DNA of 17,780 bases from an uncultured Streptococcus sp. (GTDB lineage Bacteria; Bacillota; Bacilli; Lactobacillales; Streptococcaceae), in assembly GCA_900755085.1 (NCBI GenBank), contig CAAEFF010000165.1, positions 1-17,780 of the forward strand. The letters are read 5' to 3'. This document shows positions 7,493 through 13,393 of the stretch, one piece after another; position 1 is the first letter of the stretch; every line of letters starts with the position of its first letter. Made by a program: the position numbers and the translations under genes. Under the pieces are notes generated by a model. The model did not search any database. It saw only the letters and a list, made by a program, of their open reading frames with translations, and was not told the DNA's origin.

Positions 7493-8407
7493 ATGAAGAC
7501 ATTTGTGACACTGACTATTAGAGATTTGACAAAATCATTCGATAAGCAACATTTTGCTAATAATCATATTTACTTAGAAATAGAAGCTGCTAAAATTACA
7601 GCCTTTTTAGGACACAATGGTGCTGGTAAGTCCACCCTCTTAAATCAAATGATTGGTTTTACCAAACCTGATCGAGGAGACGTTTGCTATGGAGATATTT
7701 CTTTTGTTCAAAATCGTAAACAAGCTCGCTCAATGATGAGCTATATGTCACAGCAGTATGCACCACTTGAAAAATTAACGGTGGAACAAAACTTAGAAAT
7801 GCTTGGAAGAATGAGAGGGTTAAACACCTTGGATTTGCAAAAAGAAATGGATCAGCTCTTAACCGAGTTGGAAATTAAGGAGTATCGGGAAAAACAAGGA
7901 AAGGACCTTTCAGGTGGTTTAAAGCGTCTGACCTCTTTTGCAATGGCTTTAATCGGGTCTCCGACCATCATTCTTCTTGATGAGCCGACGAACGATGTTG
8001 ATCCAATACGTCGTGAAAAACAATGGCAATTATTACAGAAGCTAGCGCATAAAGGTCATACCATTATTATCGTGACGCATAATCTCTTAGAAGTTGAAAA
8101 ATACGCTGACAACTATGCCTTATTTAACCATGGGAAGTTAATCAAATCAGGACCAGTTCAGCAAATAACCTATCAAAAACAGTATCAAATATCTTTTGAG
8201 TTTAGGAATAAAGATAGCTTAGCTCTATTTCAAGATTACACCATTATCAACGGTTCAATTTGTCGTATTGAAATAGAAGAGAAGGAGTTAACGAGACTGC
8301 TACCAAAAATCACGCAGGAATTGGATAGAAAGAATATTTTAAATCTGTCACTTACTCAGAAAAACATATCCATTTCAGATCTTTATAGAGAGGAGTTGAC
8401 AAACTGA
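7493..8407 (+). CDS. ABC-2-type exporter ATP-binding protein
   Basis: This is a cytoplasmic ATPase (304 residues from this start) for an exporter, in the broad DrrA/CcmA-like group. It has Walker A GHNGAGKST (40-48), signature LSGGLKR (139-145; the LKR ending is usual for exporters), Walker B IILLDEP (159-165), D-loop VDP and switch His196 (VTHN). The last 90 residues form a C-terminal extension of unknown role. The reading frame stays open upstream to a TTG at 7367, with in-frame ATGs at 7388 and 7451. I prefer 7493 because it gives the normal N-terminus (MKTFVTLTIRDLTKSF) and lies after the likely promoter, but no good ribosome site precedes any candidate. The permease gene starts 1 nt after its stop. 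The substrate is unknown; bacteriocin, lantibiotic or drug export or immunity is plausible. Confidence 0.85.
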   Translation: MKTFVTLTIRDLTKSFDKQHFANNHIYLEIEAAKITAFLGHNGAGKSTLLNQMIGFTKPDRGDVCYGDISFVQNRKQARSMMSYMSQQYAPLEKLTVEQNLEMLGRMRGLNTLDLQKEMDQLLTELEIKEYREKQGKDLSGGLKRLTSFAMALIGSPTIILLDEPTNDVDPIRREKQWQLLQKLAHKGHTIIIVTHNLLEVEKYADNYALFNHGKLIKSGPVQQITYQKQYQISFEFRNKDSLALFQDYTIINGSICRIEIEEKELTRLLPKITQELDRKNILNLSLTQKNISISDLYREELTN

Positions 8408-8408
8408 T

Positions 8409-9131
8409 ATGACTCAATTTTTTTACTTACTTCGTTGGAACTATCTTCGTCAAAAAGATTTATTTTTACTCTTTACGCTAGCTCAAGTTCTGTTATCCAT
8501 TTCACTTCTTTTTGGTTATCCACTAGTGATAGGTGAGATTGATACGACTGCTGCCTACTATCTCTCTTCTGGTTCAGTTCTGATAGGAATTATTTCTATT
8601 GGATGTACTATCTCATCACCTGTTATAGCAAATGCGAAGTCAGAAGGACATGTAGACTATGTACGAGCCCTTCCAATACCTCGAATTCTTATTTCCTTAG
8701 CAGATCTATGGATGTGGATGATTGCTATTTTACCTGGAGTATTCATTTCTGTTATACTGGGCTATTTTCGTTTTTCTGTCCGCCTAAATGTATCTGTTCT
8801 GGCTGTTTTCATCCTATTTCTTATCTGTCTTACGATGATCAGTCTTGGATTTGCCATTGCGTATACTTTTTCTCCCAATATTGTCACGCTGATGTCTCAG
8901 TTGATTCTCATGATTGGTTTGATGTTTTCACCAATCATGTACCCTGCAAGTCGTCTTCCAGATTGGATAAACCATCTCTATCATGTTCTTCCATTTGTTC
9001 CTTCTGTCAACCTCCTACGAGCTTGTGTCTATAGTCATGGTCCCGTCTCATTTTTTGACTTCACTATTCTGATCATCTGGATTTTGCTAACACAGTTACT
9101 GATCTTGAGAGTTCTTTATAAGGAAAAATAA
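8409..9131 (+). CDS. ABC-2-type exporter permease
   Basis: This 240-residue integral membrane protein has about six hydrophobic helices (roughly 19-40, 52-72, 98-120, 129-152, 157-177, 216-235). The ABC-2 permease signature region is seen as MFSPIMYPASRLPDWI (about 172-187), in the loop before the last helix. It is the transmembrane partner of the ATPase encoded 1 nt upstream, with which it must be translationally coupled. Together the two genes form a minimal exporter next to a divergent LytTR two-component system, which suggests signal-controlled export or self-protection. The specific substrate cannot be read from the sequence. Local GC content is low (about 33% in a 60-base spot count at 8581-8640). 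Confidence 0.87.
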   Translation: MTQFFYLLRWNYLRQKDLFLLFTLAQVLLSISLLFGYPLVIGEIDTTAAYYLSSGSVLIGIISIGCTISSPVIANAKSEGHVDYVRALPIPRILISLADLWMWMIAILPGVFISVILGYFRFSVRLNVSVLAVFILFLICLTMISLGFAIAYTFSPNIVTLMSQLILMIGLMFSPIMYPASRLPDWINHLYHVLPFVPSVNLLRACVYSHGPVSFFDFTILIIWILLTQLLILRVLYKEK

Positions 9132-9223
9132 AGGAAGGAGGGTAGATAGAAGGTTCTTCTTCGAAACAGTAATCCATTTAAAAGGAGCTCAATTGAAGAG
9201 ATTTATAAATGTTTCCCTACAAC

Positions 9224-9257
9224 AAAAATCAACATCTGCGTTCAGATGTTGATTTTT
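9224..9257. terminator. Bidirectional terminator between the exporter operon and bioY
   Basis: AAAAATCAACATCTG (9224-9238) pairs perfectly with CAGATGTTGATTTTT (9243-9257) around a CGTT loop. This 15-bp stem ends in T runs in both directions. It closes the exporter operon (+) and the convergent bioY gene (-). Confidence 0.92.
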
Positions 9258-9285
9258 TTAATATATCCGCTAAGCCCTTTGTATC

Positions 9286-9819
9286 TTATTTGAAATACCA
9301 GTGGTGTTTGAGACTGGCAAAAATTGCCTTGCTGGTGATCGTGATGATGACCAGTTTGATGAGGTCGGCAAGGATAAAGGGAGCAACGACCAAAGTAAAT
9401 GCTTTTTGGAGATCGGTATGCGTGACCAGCATAAAGCCGATAGCTCCTGACACAAAGAGGAGAGCACTACTGAGGAGATTGGCCAAAAAGATAGTGAAAA
9501 TGCTGGATTTAGCATTGGTAAATAGAGACGTGATCCATGCTCGGAATGGGAAGAAGAGGAGGAAACCAGCAGTAGGACCAAGGAAATGCGAAGCACCACC
9601 AGCACCTCCGGCAAATACTGGAAAACCTAAGAAGCCTAAAAGCAGGTAGAGGCAGACTGTGACAAAGGCATGGCTGGGTTTATAGATGGTCCCGATGATC
9701 CCGATCATGAGTGTCTGTAGGGTCAAAGGAATTGGACCAAATGGAATGGTGAATTGAGATAGGACGGAGATCATGGCCACTCCAATGGAGATGAGTACTA
9801 AGGGAAAGATTTTCTTCAT
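9286..9819 (-). CDS. bioY: Biotin transporter substrate-binding membrane component BioY
   Basis: This is the 177-residue S-component of an ECF-type vitamin transporter; it binds biotin and imports it with a shared ECF energising module encoded elsewhere. It has about six hydrophobic helices. The family hallmark is visible as GFPVFAGGAGGASHFLGPTAGF (residues 65-86), where VFAGGAGG and LxGPT are the conserved parts. A second conserved block is PFILADLIK (147-155). It has a canonical sigma-70 promoter and a BirA-like palindrome upstream, consistent with biotin-controlled expression. It is a single-gene unit on the minus strand, ended by the shared terminator. Its GC content is noticeably higher than that of the exporter module next to it. 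Confidence 0.93.
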   Translation of the reverse strand: MKKIFPLVLISIGVAMISVLSQFTIPFGPIPLTLQTLMIGIIGTIYKPSHAFVTVCLYLLLGFLGFPVFAGGAGGASHFLGPTAGFLLFFPFRAWITSLFTNAKSSIFTIFLANLLSSALLFVSGAIGFMLVTHTDLQKAFTLVVAPFILADLIKLVIITITSKAIFASLKHHWYFK

Positions 9820-9821
9820 AA

Positions 9822-9854
9822 CAGTTAACCTCTTATTTATTTTATGGTAACTAT
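9822..9854. promoter_or_regulatory. BirA-like operator of bioY
   Basis: An imperfect palindrome has half-sites AGTTAACC (9823-9830) and GGTAACTA (9846-9853) with a 15-bp AT-rich spacer. It resembles the GTTAACC-N14/15-GGTTAAC layout of Firmicute biotin-repressor (BirA) sites. It overlaps the -10 and transcription start of the bioY promoter, the right place for repression. Confidence 0.55.
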
Positions 9855-9881
9855 TCTACAATAAGAGGCTCAACCTGTCAA
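9853..9881 (-). promoter_or_regulatory. bioY promoter
   Basis: On the minus strand TTGACA (complement of 9876-9881) is followed after 17 bp by TAGAAT (complement of 9853-9858). This is a near-consensus housekeeping promoter directed at bioY, with the start point expected near 9846. Confidence 0.8.
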
Positions 9882-9905
9882 TAGCCCACACTTGTTTTAG
9901 GATTT

Positions 9906-9933
9906 TTTAAGTAAAAATTTAGGCAGGCTTAAG
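9906..9933 (+). promoter_or_regulatory. Candidate CiaR-binding half-sites
   Basis: TTTAAG (9906-9911) is followed after 6 nt by TTTAGG (9918-9923), matching the known CiaR pattern NTTTAAG-N5-WTTTAAG at all but one position. A third half-site, CTTAAG (9928-9933), ends 10 bp before the -10 element. ciaR itself is encoded downstream, so autoregulation of this locus is plausible. The spacing of the first pair to the -10 (20 bp) is longer than I recall for activated CiaR promoters. Confidence 0.45.
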
Positions 9934-9943
9934 ACTCCTAAAG

Positions 9944-9949
9944 TATAAT
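9944..9949 (+). promoter_or_regulatory. -10 element upstream of the CiaX-like gene
   Basis: TATAAT (9944-9949) lies 75 nt before the ATG of the next gene. No recognisable -35 hexamer is present at 16-18 bp, as expected if an activator such as CiaR bound at the adjacent half-sites is needed. The resulting leader would be about 69 nt. Confidence 0.55.
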
Positions 9950-10024
9950 CGCCTTACTAAAGGATCGAGCTCCCTTTAAATTTTAAAAGATAAGTACTTG
10001 TACAAAAAGATAAAAGGTAAAAAA

Positions 10025-10564
10025 ATGAATCAAAAAGAAACAAAACAAGTAGTCGAAACGCAAGAATCCAAAGAAAAAATGGTTGTCCTCAAACGAAGTC
10101 CTAAGTGGTGGATTGGCATGGCAGCAGTTGGTGGATTGTTGGTCGGTGCTGGAAGTGGCTTTGGTGTCGGAGTCATCGCCTCTCAATCCTCCAATAACCA
10201 ACAATTTTCTCAACCGGTCCAAACAGGTCAGAACCAAGGATCTAATCAGCAACAAAATAGTCAAAATGGCCATGCTTCACAAGGAAACCAGCAAAATGGT
10301 GGCCCACAGGATGGCAGTCCTCAAGGCGGTGGTCCACAAGGTGGTGGCCAAGGACAAGGTGGCCCACAAGGTGGCGGACCTGGTCAGATGCCACAGGAAG
10401 GTAATGGTGGCCCACAAGGGAATGGTCCAGATAACGGCATGAACCAATCTGGCGGACAAGAAGGGAACCAGGGTTCCTCTAAAAAGTCCAATAAGAAGAA
10501 TTCAAAAAATAAAAACAAGACGAGTGATAGTCAAAGTAACAAAGAAAACACGACAAATTCATAG
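10025..10564 (+). CDS. Membrane-anchored Gly/Gln/Asn-rich extracellular protein in the ciaX position
   Basis: This 179-residue protein is not recognised by family. It has a short polar N-terminus (1-26), one hydrophobic segment (about 27-53, WWIGMAAVGGLLVGAGSGFGVG) and a long low-complexity tail. Residues 54-150 are rich in Gln, Asn, Gly and Pro with repeated GGPQGG-type units. Residues 152-179 are a Lys/Asn/Ser-rich polar end. The segment could be an anchor or an uncleaved signal; there is no LPXTG motif. ATG 10025 is chosen for the AAGG site 7 nt upstream; the frame extends to a TTG at 9998 without a ribosome site. It lies directly upstream of ciaR. In S. mutans the small secreted protein CiaX, involved in calcium-linked autoregulation of CiaRH, occupies this place. 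Shared function is inference from position and topology only. Confidence 0.75.
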   Translation: MNQKETKQVVETQESKEKMVVLKRSPKWWIGMAAVGGLLVGAGSGFGVGVIASQSSNNQQFSQPVQTGQNQGSNQQQNSQNGHASQGNQQNGGPQDGSPQGGGPQGGGQGQGGPQGGGPGQMPQEGNGGPQGNGPDNGMNQSGGQEGNQGSSKKSNKKNSKNKNKTSDSQSNKENTTNS

Positions 10565-10638
10565 AATAAGCCTTCCTCAGGCAGGCTGAATTTGATCATA
10601 AAACCAAGTTCTAAACTATAGGAAATGAAGGCAAGTCG

Positions 10639-10647
10639 TGTTATAAT
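10639..10647 (+). promoter_or_regulatory. Extended -10 promoter for ciaRH
   Basis: TGTTATAAT (10639-10647) is a consensus extended -10 (TGn plus TATAAT), 52 nt before the ciaR ATG. The -35 region has no good match. It lies inside the in-frame extension upstream of ciaR, which argues for the downstream start of that gene. No TTTAAG half-sites are seen here, unlike the promoter upstream of the preceding gene. Confidence 0.65.
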
Positions 10648-10699
10648 GGTTAAGAATAGATTAGAAAGACTCGCTCACGAAAGAGAAGAGGATACGACA

Positions 10700-11380
10700 A
10701 TGATTAAAATTCTATTGGTCGAAGATGACCTTGGTTTATCAAATTCAGTATTTGATTTTTTAGATGATTTTGCGGATGTCATGCAGGTCTTTGACGGAGA
10801 AGAAGGTCTTTACGAAGCAGAAAGCGGGATCTATGATTTGATTTTGCTGGACCTCATGCTTCCTGAAAAGGACGGGTTCCATGTCTTGAAAGAATTGCGT
10901 GAAAAAGGCGTGACAACCCCTGTTTTGATCATGACAGCTAAAGAAGGTCTGGATGACAAGGGGCACGGCTTTGAGCTGGGAGCAGACGATTACCTCACCA
11001 AGCCTTTCTACCTAGAAGAGCTTAAGATGCGGATTCAAGCTCTCTTGAAGCGCTCAGGAAAGGTCAATGAAAACACCCTTAATTATGGCAATTTGAAGGT
11101 CAACTTATCTACCAATTCGACTTATGTGGATGGGAAAGAAGTGGAACTTCTTGGGAAGGAATTTGATCTTTTGGTCTATTTCCTTCAAAACCAAAATGTC
11201 ATTCTTCCAAAGACCCAGATCTTCGATCGCCTTTGGGGCTTTGACAGTGATACGACCATCTCTGTTGTTGAGGTCTATGTTTCAAAAATCCGTAAGAAAT
11301 TAAAAGGTACTGATTTCGTTGAGAACTTGCAAACATTGCGCAGTGTGGGGTATATCTTAAAAGATGCTAACCAGAATTAA
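10700..11380 (+). CDS. ciaR: Response regulator CiaR
   Basis: This is a 226-residue OmpR/PhoB-class transcription factor. The receiver domain (1-115) has the acidic pocket Glu8-Asp9-Asp10, phospho-acceptor Asp51 (LLDLMLP), Thr79 and Lys101 (LTKPFYLEE). The winged-helix DNA-binding domain spans about 125-222 (ELLGKEFDLLVYFL, TTISVVEVYVSKIRKKL, LRSVGYIL). The sequence is very close to pneumococcal CiaR as I remember it. CiaRH controls envelope-stress tolerance, competence, beta-lactam susceptibility and small csRNAs in streptococci. ATG 10700 gives the standard N-terminus MIKILLVEDD, with GAAGAGG upstream; the in-frame ATG at 10625 precedes the -10 element. It overlaps ciaH by 17 nt. Confidence 0.97.
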   Translation: MIKILLVEDDLGLSNSVFDFLDDFADVMQVFDGEEGLYEAESGIYDLILLDLMLPEKDGFHVLKELREKGVTTPVLIMTAKEGLDDKGHGFELGADDYLTKPFYLEELKMRIQALLKRSGKVNENTLNYGNLKVNLSTNSTYVDGKEVELLGKEFDLLVYFLQNQNVILPKTQIFDRLWGFDSDTTISVVEVYVSKIRKKLKGTDFVENLQTLRSVGYILKDANQN

Positions 11381-12725
11381 GAAAACCGTCGGAGAAGATG
11401 ATTTTTCCTACTTCATCCGATATTTTGGGCTCTTTACTTTGATATTCTCAGCCATGACCCTGATTATCATCCAGGTCATGCGCTCGAGTCTCTATACAAC
11501 GGTCGATGAAAACCTCAAGACTCTCAGTCAGGATCCCTACTCGCTTGTAGCGATTGCTTATCGAGACCAGCGACAGTCAAATACCAAAGGAAATAATAAT
11601 GATCATGAGATGATGATCCCAGATCATGATAAATCAGAACCTAAAGGGGATGTCACATCCAATACCACTGTTGTTTTGCTCAATAAAAAATATGAAAACT
11701 TGACAACCGGTAATGGGTTTTTAAACTTCAAAACGGTGACGTTTGGTCGAAAGCTCCTCAACAAGGTTTCCCAGCTTCAAATTACAAATAGCTATGGGAA
11801 AAAAGAAAGTTACCGGGCCTATATGGCAGAGCTGAGTTTATCTGATGATGAAAGTGATAGTGATATCAAGTATGCGGTTGTCATGACCAATATCAGTCAG
11901 CTAGAGCAGACCAGTGAAGAGCACGAAAGCCAAATCGCTCTTGTCATGATCTGCTTCTGGGGAATCTCCTTGTTTGCGAGTCTCTTCCTTGCCCGTCTTA
12001 GCGTTAAGCCCCTGCTTGAGAGTATGCAAAAGCAAAAGGCTTTCGTGGAAAATGCTTCCCATGAGTTGAGGACGCCTTTAGCAGTTCTGCAAAATCGCCT
12101 CGAAACTCTTTTTAGAAAGCCTGAAGCGACCATTATGGAATCAAGTGAGAATATTGCATCCAGCTTGGATGAAGTTCGAAATATGAAGCTCTTGACCACC
12201 AACCTTCTTAACATTGCCCGAAGAGATGATGGCTTGAAGCCGGAGATGGAAGATATCGAACCAAGCTTTTTCGATCAGACCTTCTCGAATTTTGAGATCA
12301 TTGCAGAAGAAAATGGCAAAATCTTCCGAGGAGACAATCAGGTGGACAAAGTCATTTGTTCTGATAGAACGCTCCTCAAGCAATTGATGACCATTCTCTA
12401 TGACAATGCCTTGAAATATACCGATGAAGATGGCGAGATCCAGTTTGAAGTTCAATTGAAGGATAAAAATCTTCTTTTGAGAGTGCTGGATAATGGTCCA
12501 GGGATTCGAGATGAGGATAAGAAACGGATCTTTGATCGTTTTTACCGAGTCGACAAGGCCAGAACCCGTCAAAAAGGTGGATTTGGCTTGGGGTTATCCC
12601 TCGCTAAGCAAATCGTAGAAGCCTTTAAAGGGACCATTCAAGTCAAAGATAATAAACCAAAAGGGACCATCTTTGAAGTGAAATTATCCATTAAGACGGA
12701 AAGTCGTAAAAAAAATCGTTCATAA
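11364..12725 (+). CDS. ciaH: Sensor histidine kinase CiaH
   Basis: CiaH is the 453-residue membrane kinase partner of CiaR. Transmembrane helix 1 is about 21-40 and helix 2 about 189-212. The roughly 148-residue extracellular sensor between them includes a His/Asp/Asn-rich stretch (about 72-92: NNNDHEMMIPDHDK) that differs from the pneumococcal protein as I recall it. The cytoplasmic part has the H-box NASHELRTPL with phosphorylatable His233, N-box DNALKYT (347-353), DNGPG (376-380), an F-box and the glycine-rich KGGFGLGLSLAKQIV (404-418). The block VDKARTRQKGGFGLGLSLAKQI is characteristic of CiaH. The start overlaps the ciaR end, so translation is coupled. A glyoxalase gene follows 29 nt downstream, probably on the same transcript. 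Confidence 0.96.
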   Translation: MLTRIKKTVGEDDFSYFIRYFGLFTLIFSAMTLIIIQVMRSSLYTTVDENLKTLSQDPYSLVAIAYRDQRQSNTKGNNNDHEMMIPDHDKSEPKGDVTSNTTVVLLNKKYENLTTGNGFLNFKTVTFGRKLLNKVSQLQITNSYGKKESYRAYMAELSLSDDESDSDIKYAVVMTNISQLEQTSEEHESQIALVMICFWGISLFASLFLARLSVKPLLESMQKQKAFVENASHELRTPLAVLQNRLETLFRKPEATIMESSENIASSLDEVRNMKLLTTNLLNIARRDDGLKPEMEDIEPSFFDQTFSNFEIIAEENGKIFRGDNQVDKVICSDRTLLKQLMTILYDNALKYTDEDGEIQFEVQLKDKNLLLRVLDNGPGIRDEDKKRIFDRFYRVDKARTRQKGGFGLGLSLAKQIVEAFKGTIQVKDNKPKGTIFEVKLSIKTESRKKNRS

Positions 12726-12754
12726 TCTTTTAAAAATAGAAAAGAGGAAAACCT

Positions 12755-13135
12755 ATGAGTTCAAAAATGTTGCACACTTGCCTTCGTGTGGAAAACTTAG
12801 AAAAGTCAATCGCTTTTTACCAAGATGCTTTTGGTTTTGAAGAAAAACGTCGGAAAGATTTCCCAGACTATAAGTTTACGATTGTTTATTTGGCCTTGCC
12901 TGGAGATGACTATGAGTTGGAATTGACTTACAATTATGATCATGGTCCATATGTGATCGGAGATGGCTATGCTCACGTCGCCTTGAGTACTCCTGATCTA
13001 GAAGGTTTGAATGCGGAACACAAGGCTAAAGGCTATGAAGTGACAGAACCAAAAGGTCTTCCAGGGACGCAACCGAATTACTATTTCGTTGTAGATCCGG
13101 ATGGATATAAAGTAGAAGTCATTCGCGAAAAATAA
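12755..13135 (+). CDS. gloA: Glyoxalase I (lactoylglutathione lyase family, VOC fold)
   Basis: This 126-residue cytosolic enzyme of the vicinal-oxygen-chelate family most likely isomerises the hemithioacetal of methylglyoxal to lactoyl-thiol, a detoxification step. The fold comprises two beta-alpha-beta-beta-beta modules: N-terminal MLHTCLRVENLEKSIAFYQDAFGF and C-terminal YAHVALSTPDL to YFVVDPDGYKVEVIREK. The four expected metal ligands are in place: His7, Glu56, His74 and Glu121, nearly the same positions as in the well-studied bacterial GloA. The length is normal for the family. The ribosome site AGAGGAAA lies 6-7 nt upstream. It sits 29 nt after ciaH and before a terminator, so it is probably the last gene of the ciaRH transcript. 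A stress-response link is plausible but not shown. Confidence 0.92.
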   Translation: MSSKMLHTCLRVENLEKSIAFYQDAFGFEEKRRKDFPDYKFTIVYLALPGDDYELELTYNYDHGPYVIGDGYAHVALSTPDLEGLNAEHKAKGYEVTEPKGLPGTQPNYYFVVDPDGYKVEVIREK

Positions 13136-13151
13136 GAGGGATTAACAATAA

Positions 13152-13190
13152 GGGGGCTGGGACAAAAGTCCTAGCCTCTCAATTATTTTT
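13152..13190 (+). terminator. Terminator after the glyoxalase gene
   Basis: GGGGCTGGGAC (13153-13163) pairs with GTCCTAGCCTC (13168-13178) around an AAAA loop, including two G-U pairs. A T-rich tail (ATTATTTTT) follows. Its core (GGCTGGGAC, AAAA, GTCC, AGCC) is the same as in the terminator next to the other repeat copy, so terminator and repeat appear to travel as a unit. Confidence 0.85.
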
Positions 13191-13327
13191 GGATTGTCGA
13201 GCAAGACGCAGTGGTTGAGTGGGCTCTACTACGCTGATTGCATCAGCTTTTACAGCCCTACTCAACTGTGCGGAGGTGGGACGACGAAATCGAATTCTAA
13301 CGAATTACCGATTTCTGTCCCACTCTC
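13191..13327. repeat. 137-bp structured repeat, copy 2 (inverted relative to copy 1)
   Basis: This is the reverse complement of 5128-5264 with four substitutions and no gaps. The hairpin arms are GTTGAGT (13214-13220) with ACTCAAC (13260-13266), and GTGGGAC (13276-13282) with GTCCCAC (13317-13323), the latter with CGAAATCG/CGATTTCT-type inner pairing. As in copy 1, the GGAT/ATCC end faces a GGCTGGGAC-type terminator. The other end lies about 50 bp before the pgdA promoter. The open frame that runs through it (13194-13397) is not a real gene. Confidence 0.85.
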
Positions 13328-13378
13328 TCTTTTTTATGAAACCATTTACAAAAAAGGAATGTTTTTTCGAGAGAAATT

Positions 13379-13387
13379 TGCTATAAT
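13379..13387 (+). promoter_or_regulatory. pgdA promoter (extended -10) placed for a leaderless mRNA
   Basis: TGCTATAAT (13379-13387 region, TG at 13379-13380 plus TATAAT 13382-13387) is a consensus extended -10. No standard -35 lies at 17 bp; TTTACA at 13345-13350 is too far. The expected start point, 6-7 nt after the -10, falls at or next to the pgdA ATG (13394). Confidence 0.7.
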
Positions 13388-13393
13388 AAAGTT

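Noticed and set aside
8603..9034. A 143-codon open frame overlapping the exporter permease
   Set aside because: It is cysteine- and serine-rich shadow sequence; the permease frame shows helices and the ABC-2 motif and is coupled to the ATPase gene.
9209..9649. A 146-codon open frame on the + strand, preceded at a distance by a ribosome-like site
   Set aside because: It starts inside the terminator stem and runs antisense to bioY, whose motifs are unmistakable on the minus strand.
9950..10024. A CiaR-dependent small RNA (csRNA) from the promoter at 9944
   Set aside because: No terminator hairpin precedes the downstream ATG, so the transcript more likely runs into the protein gene.
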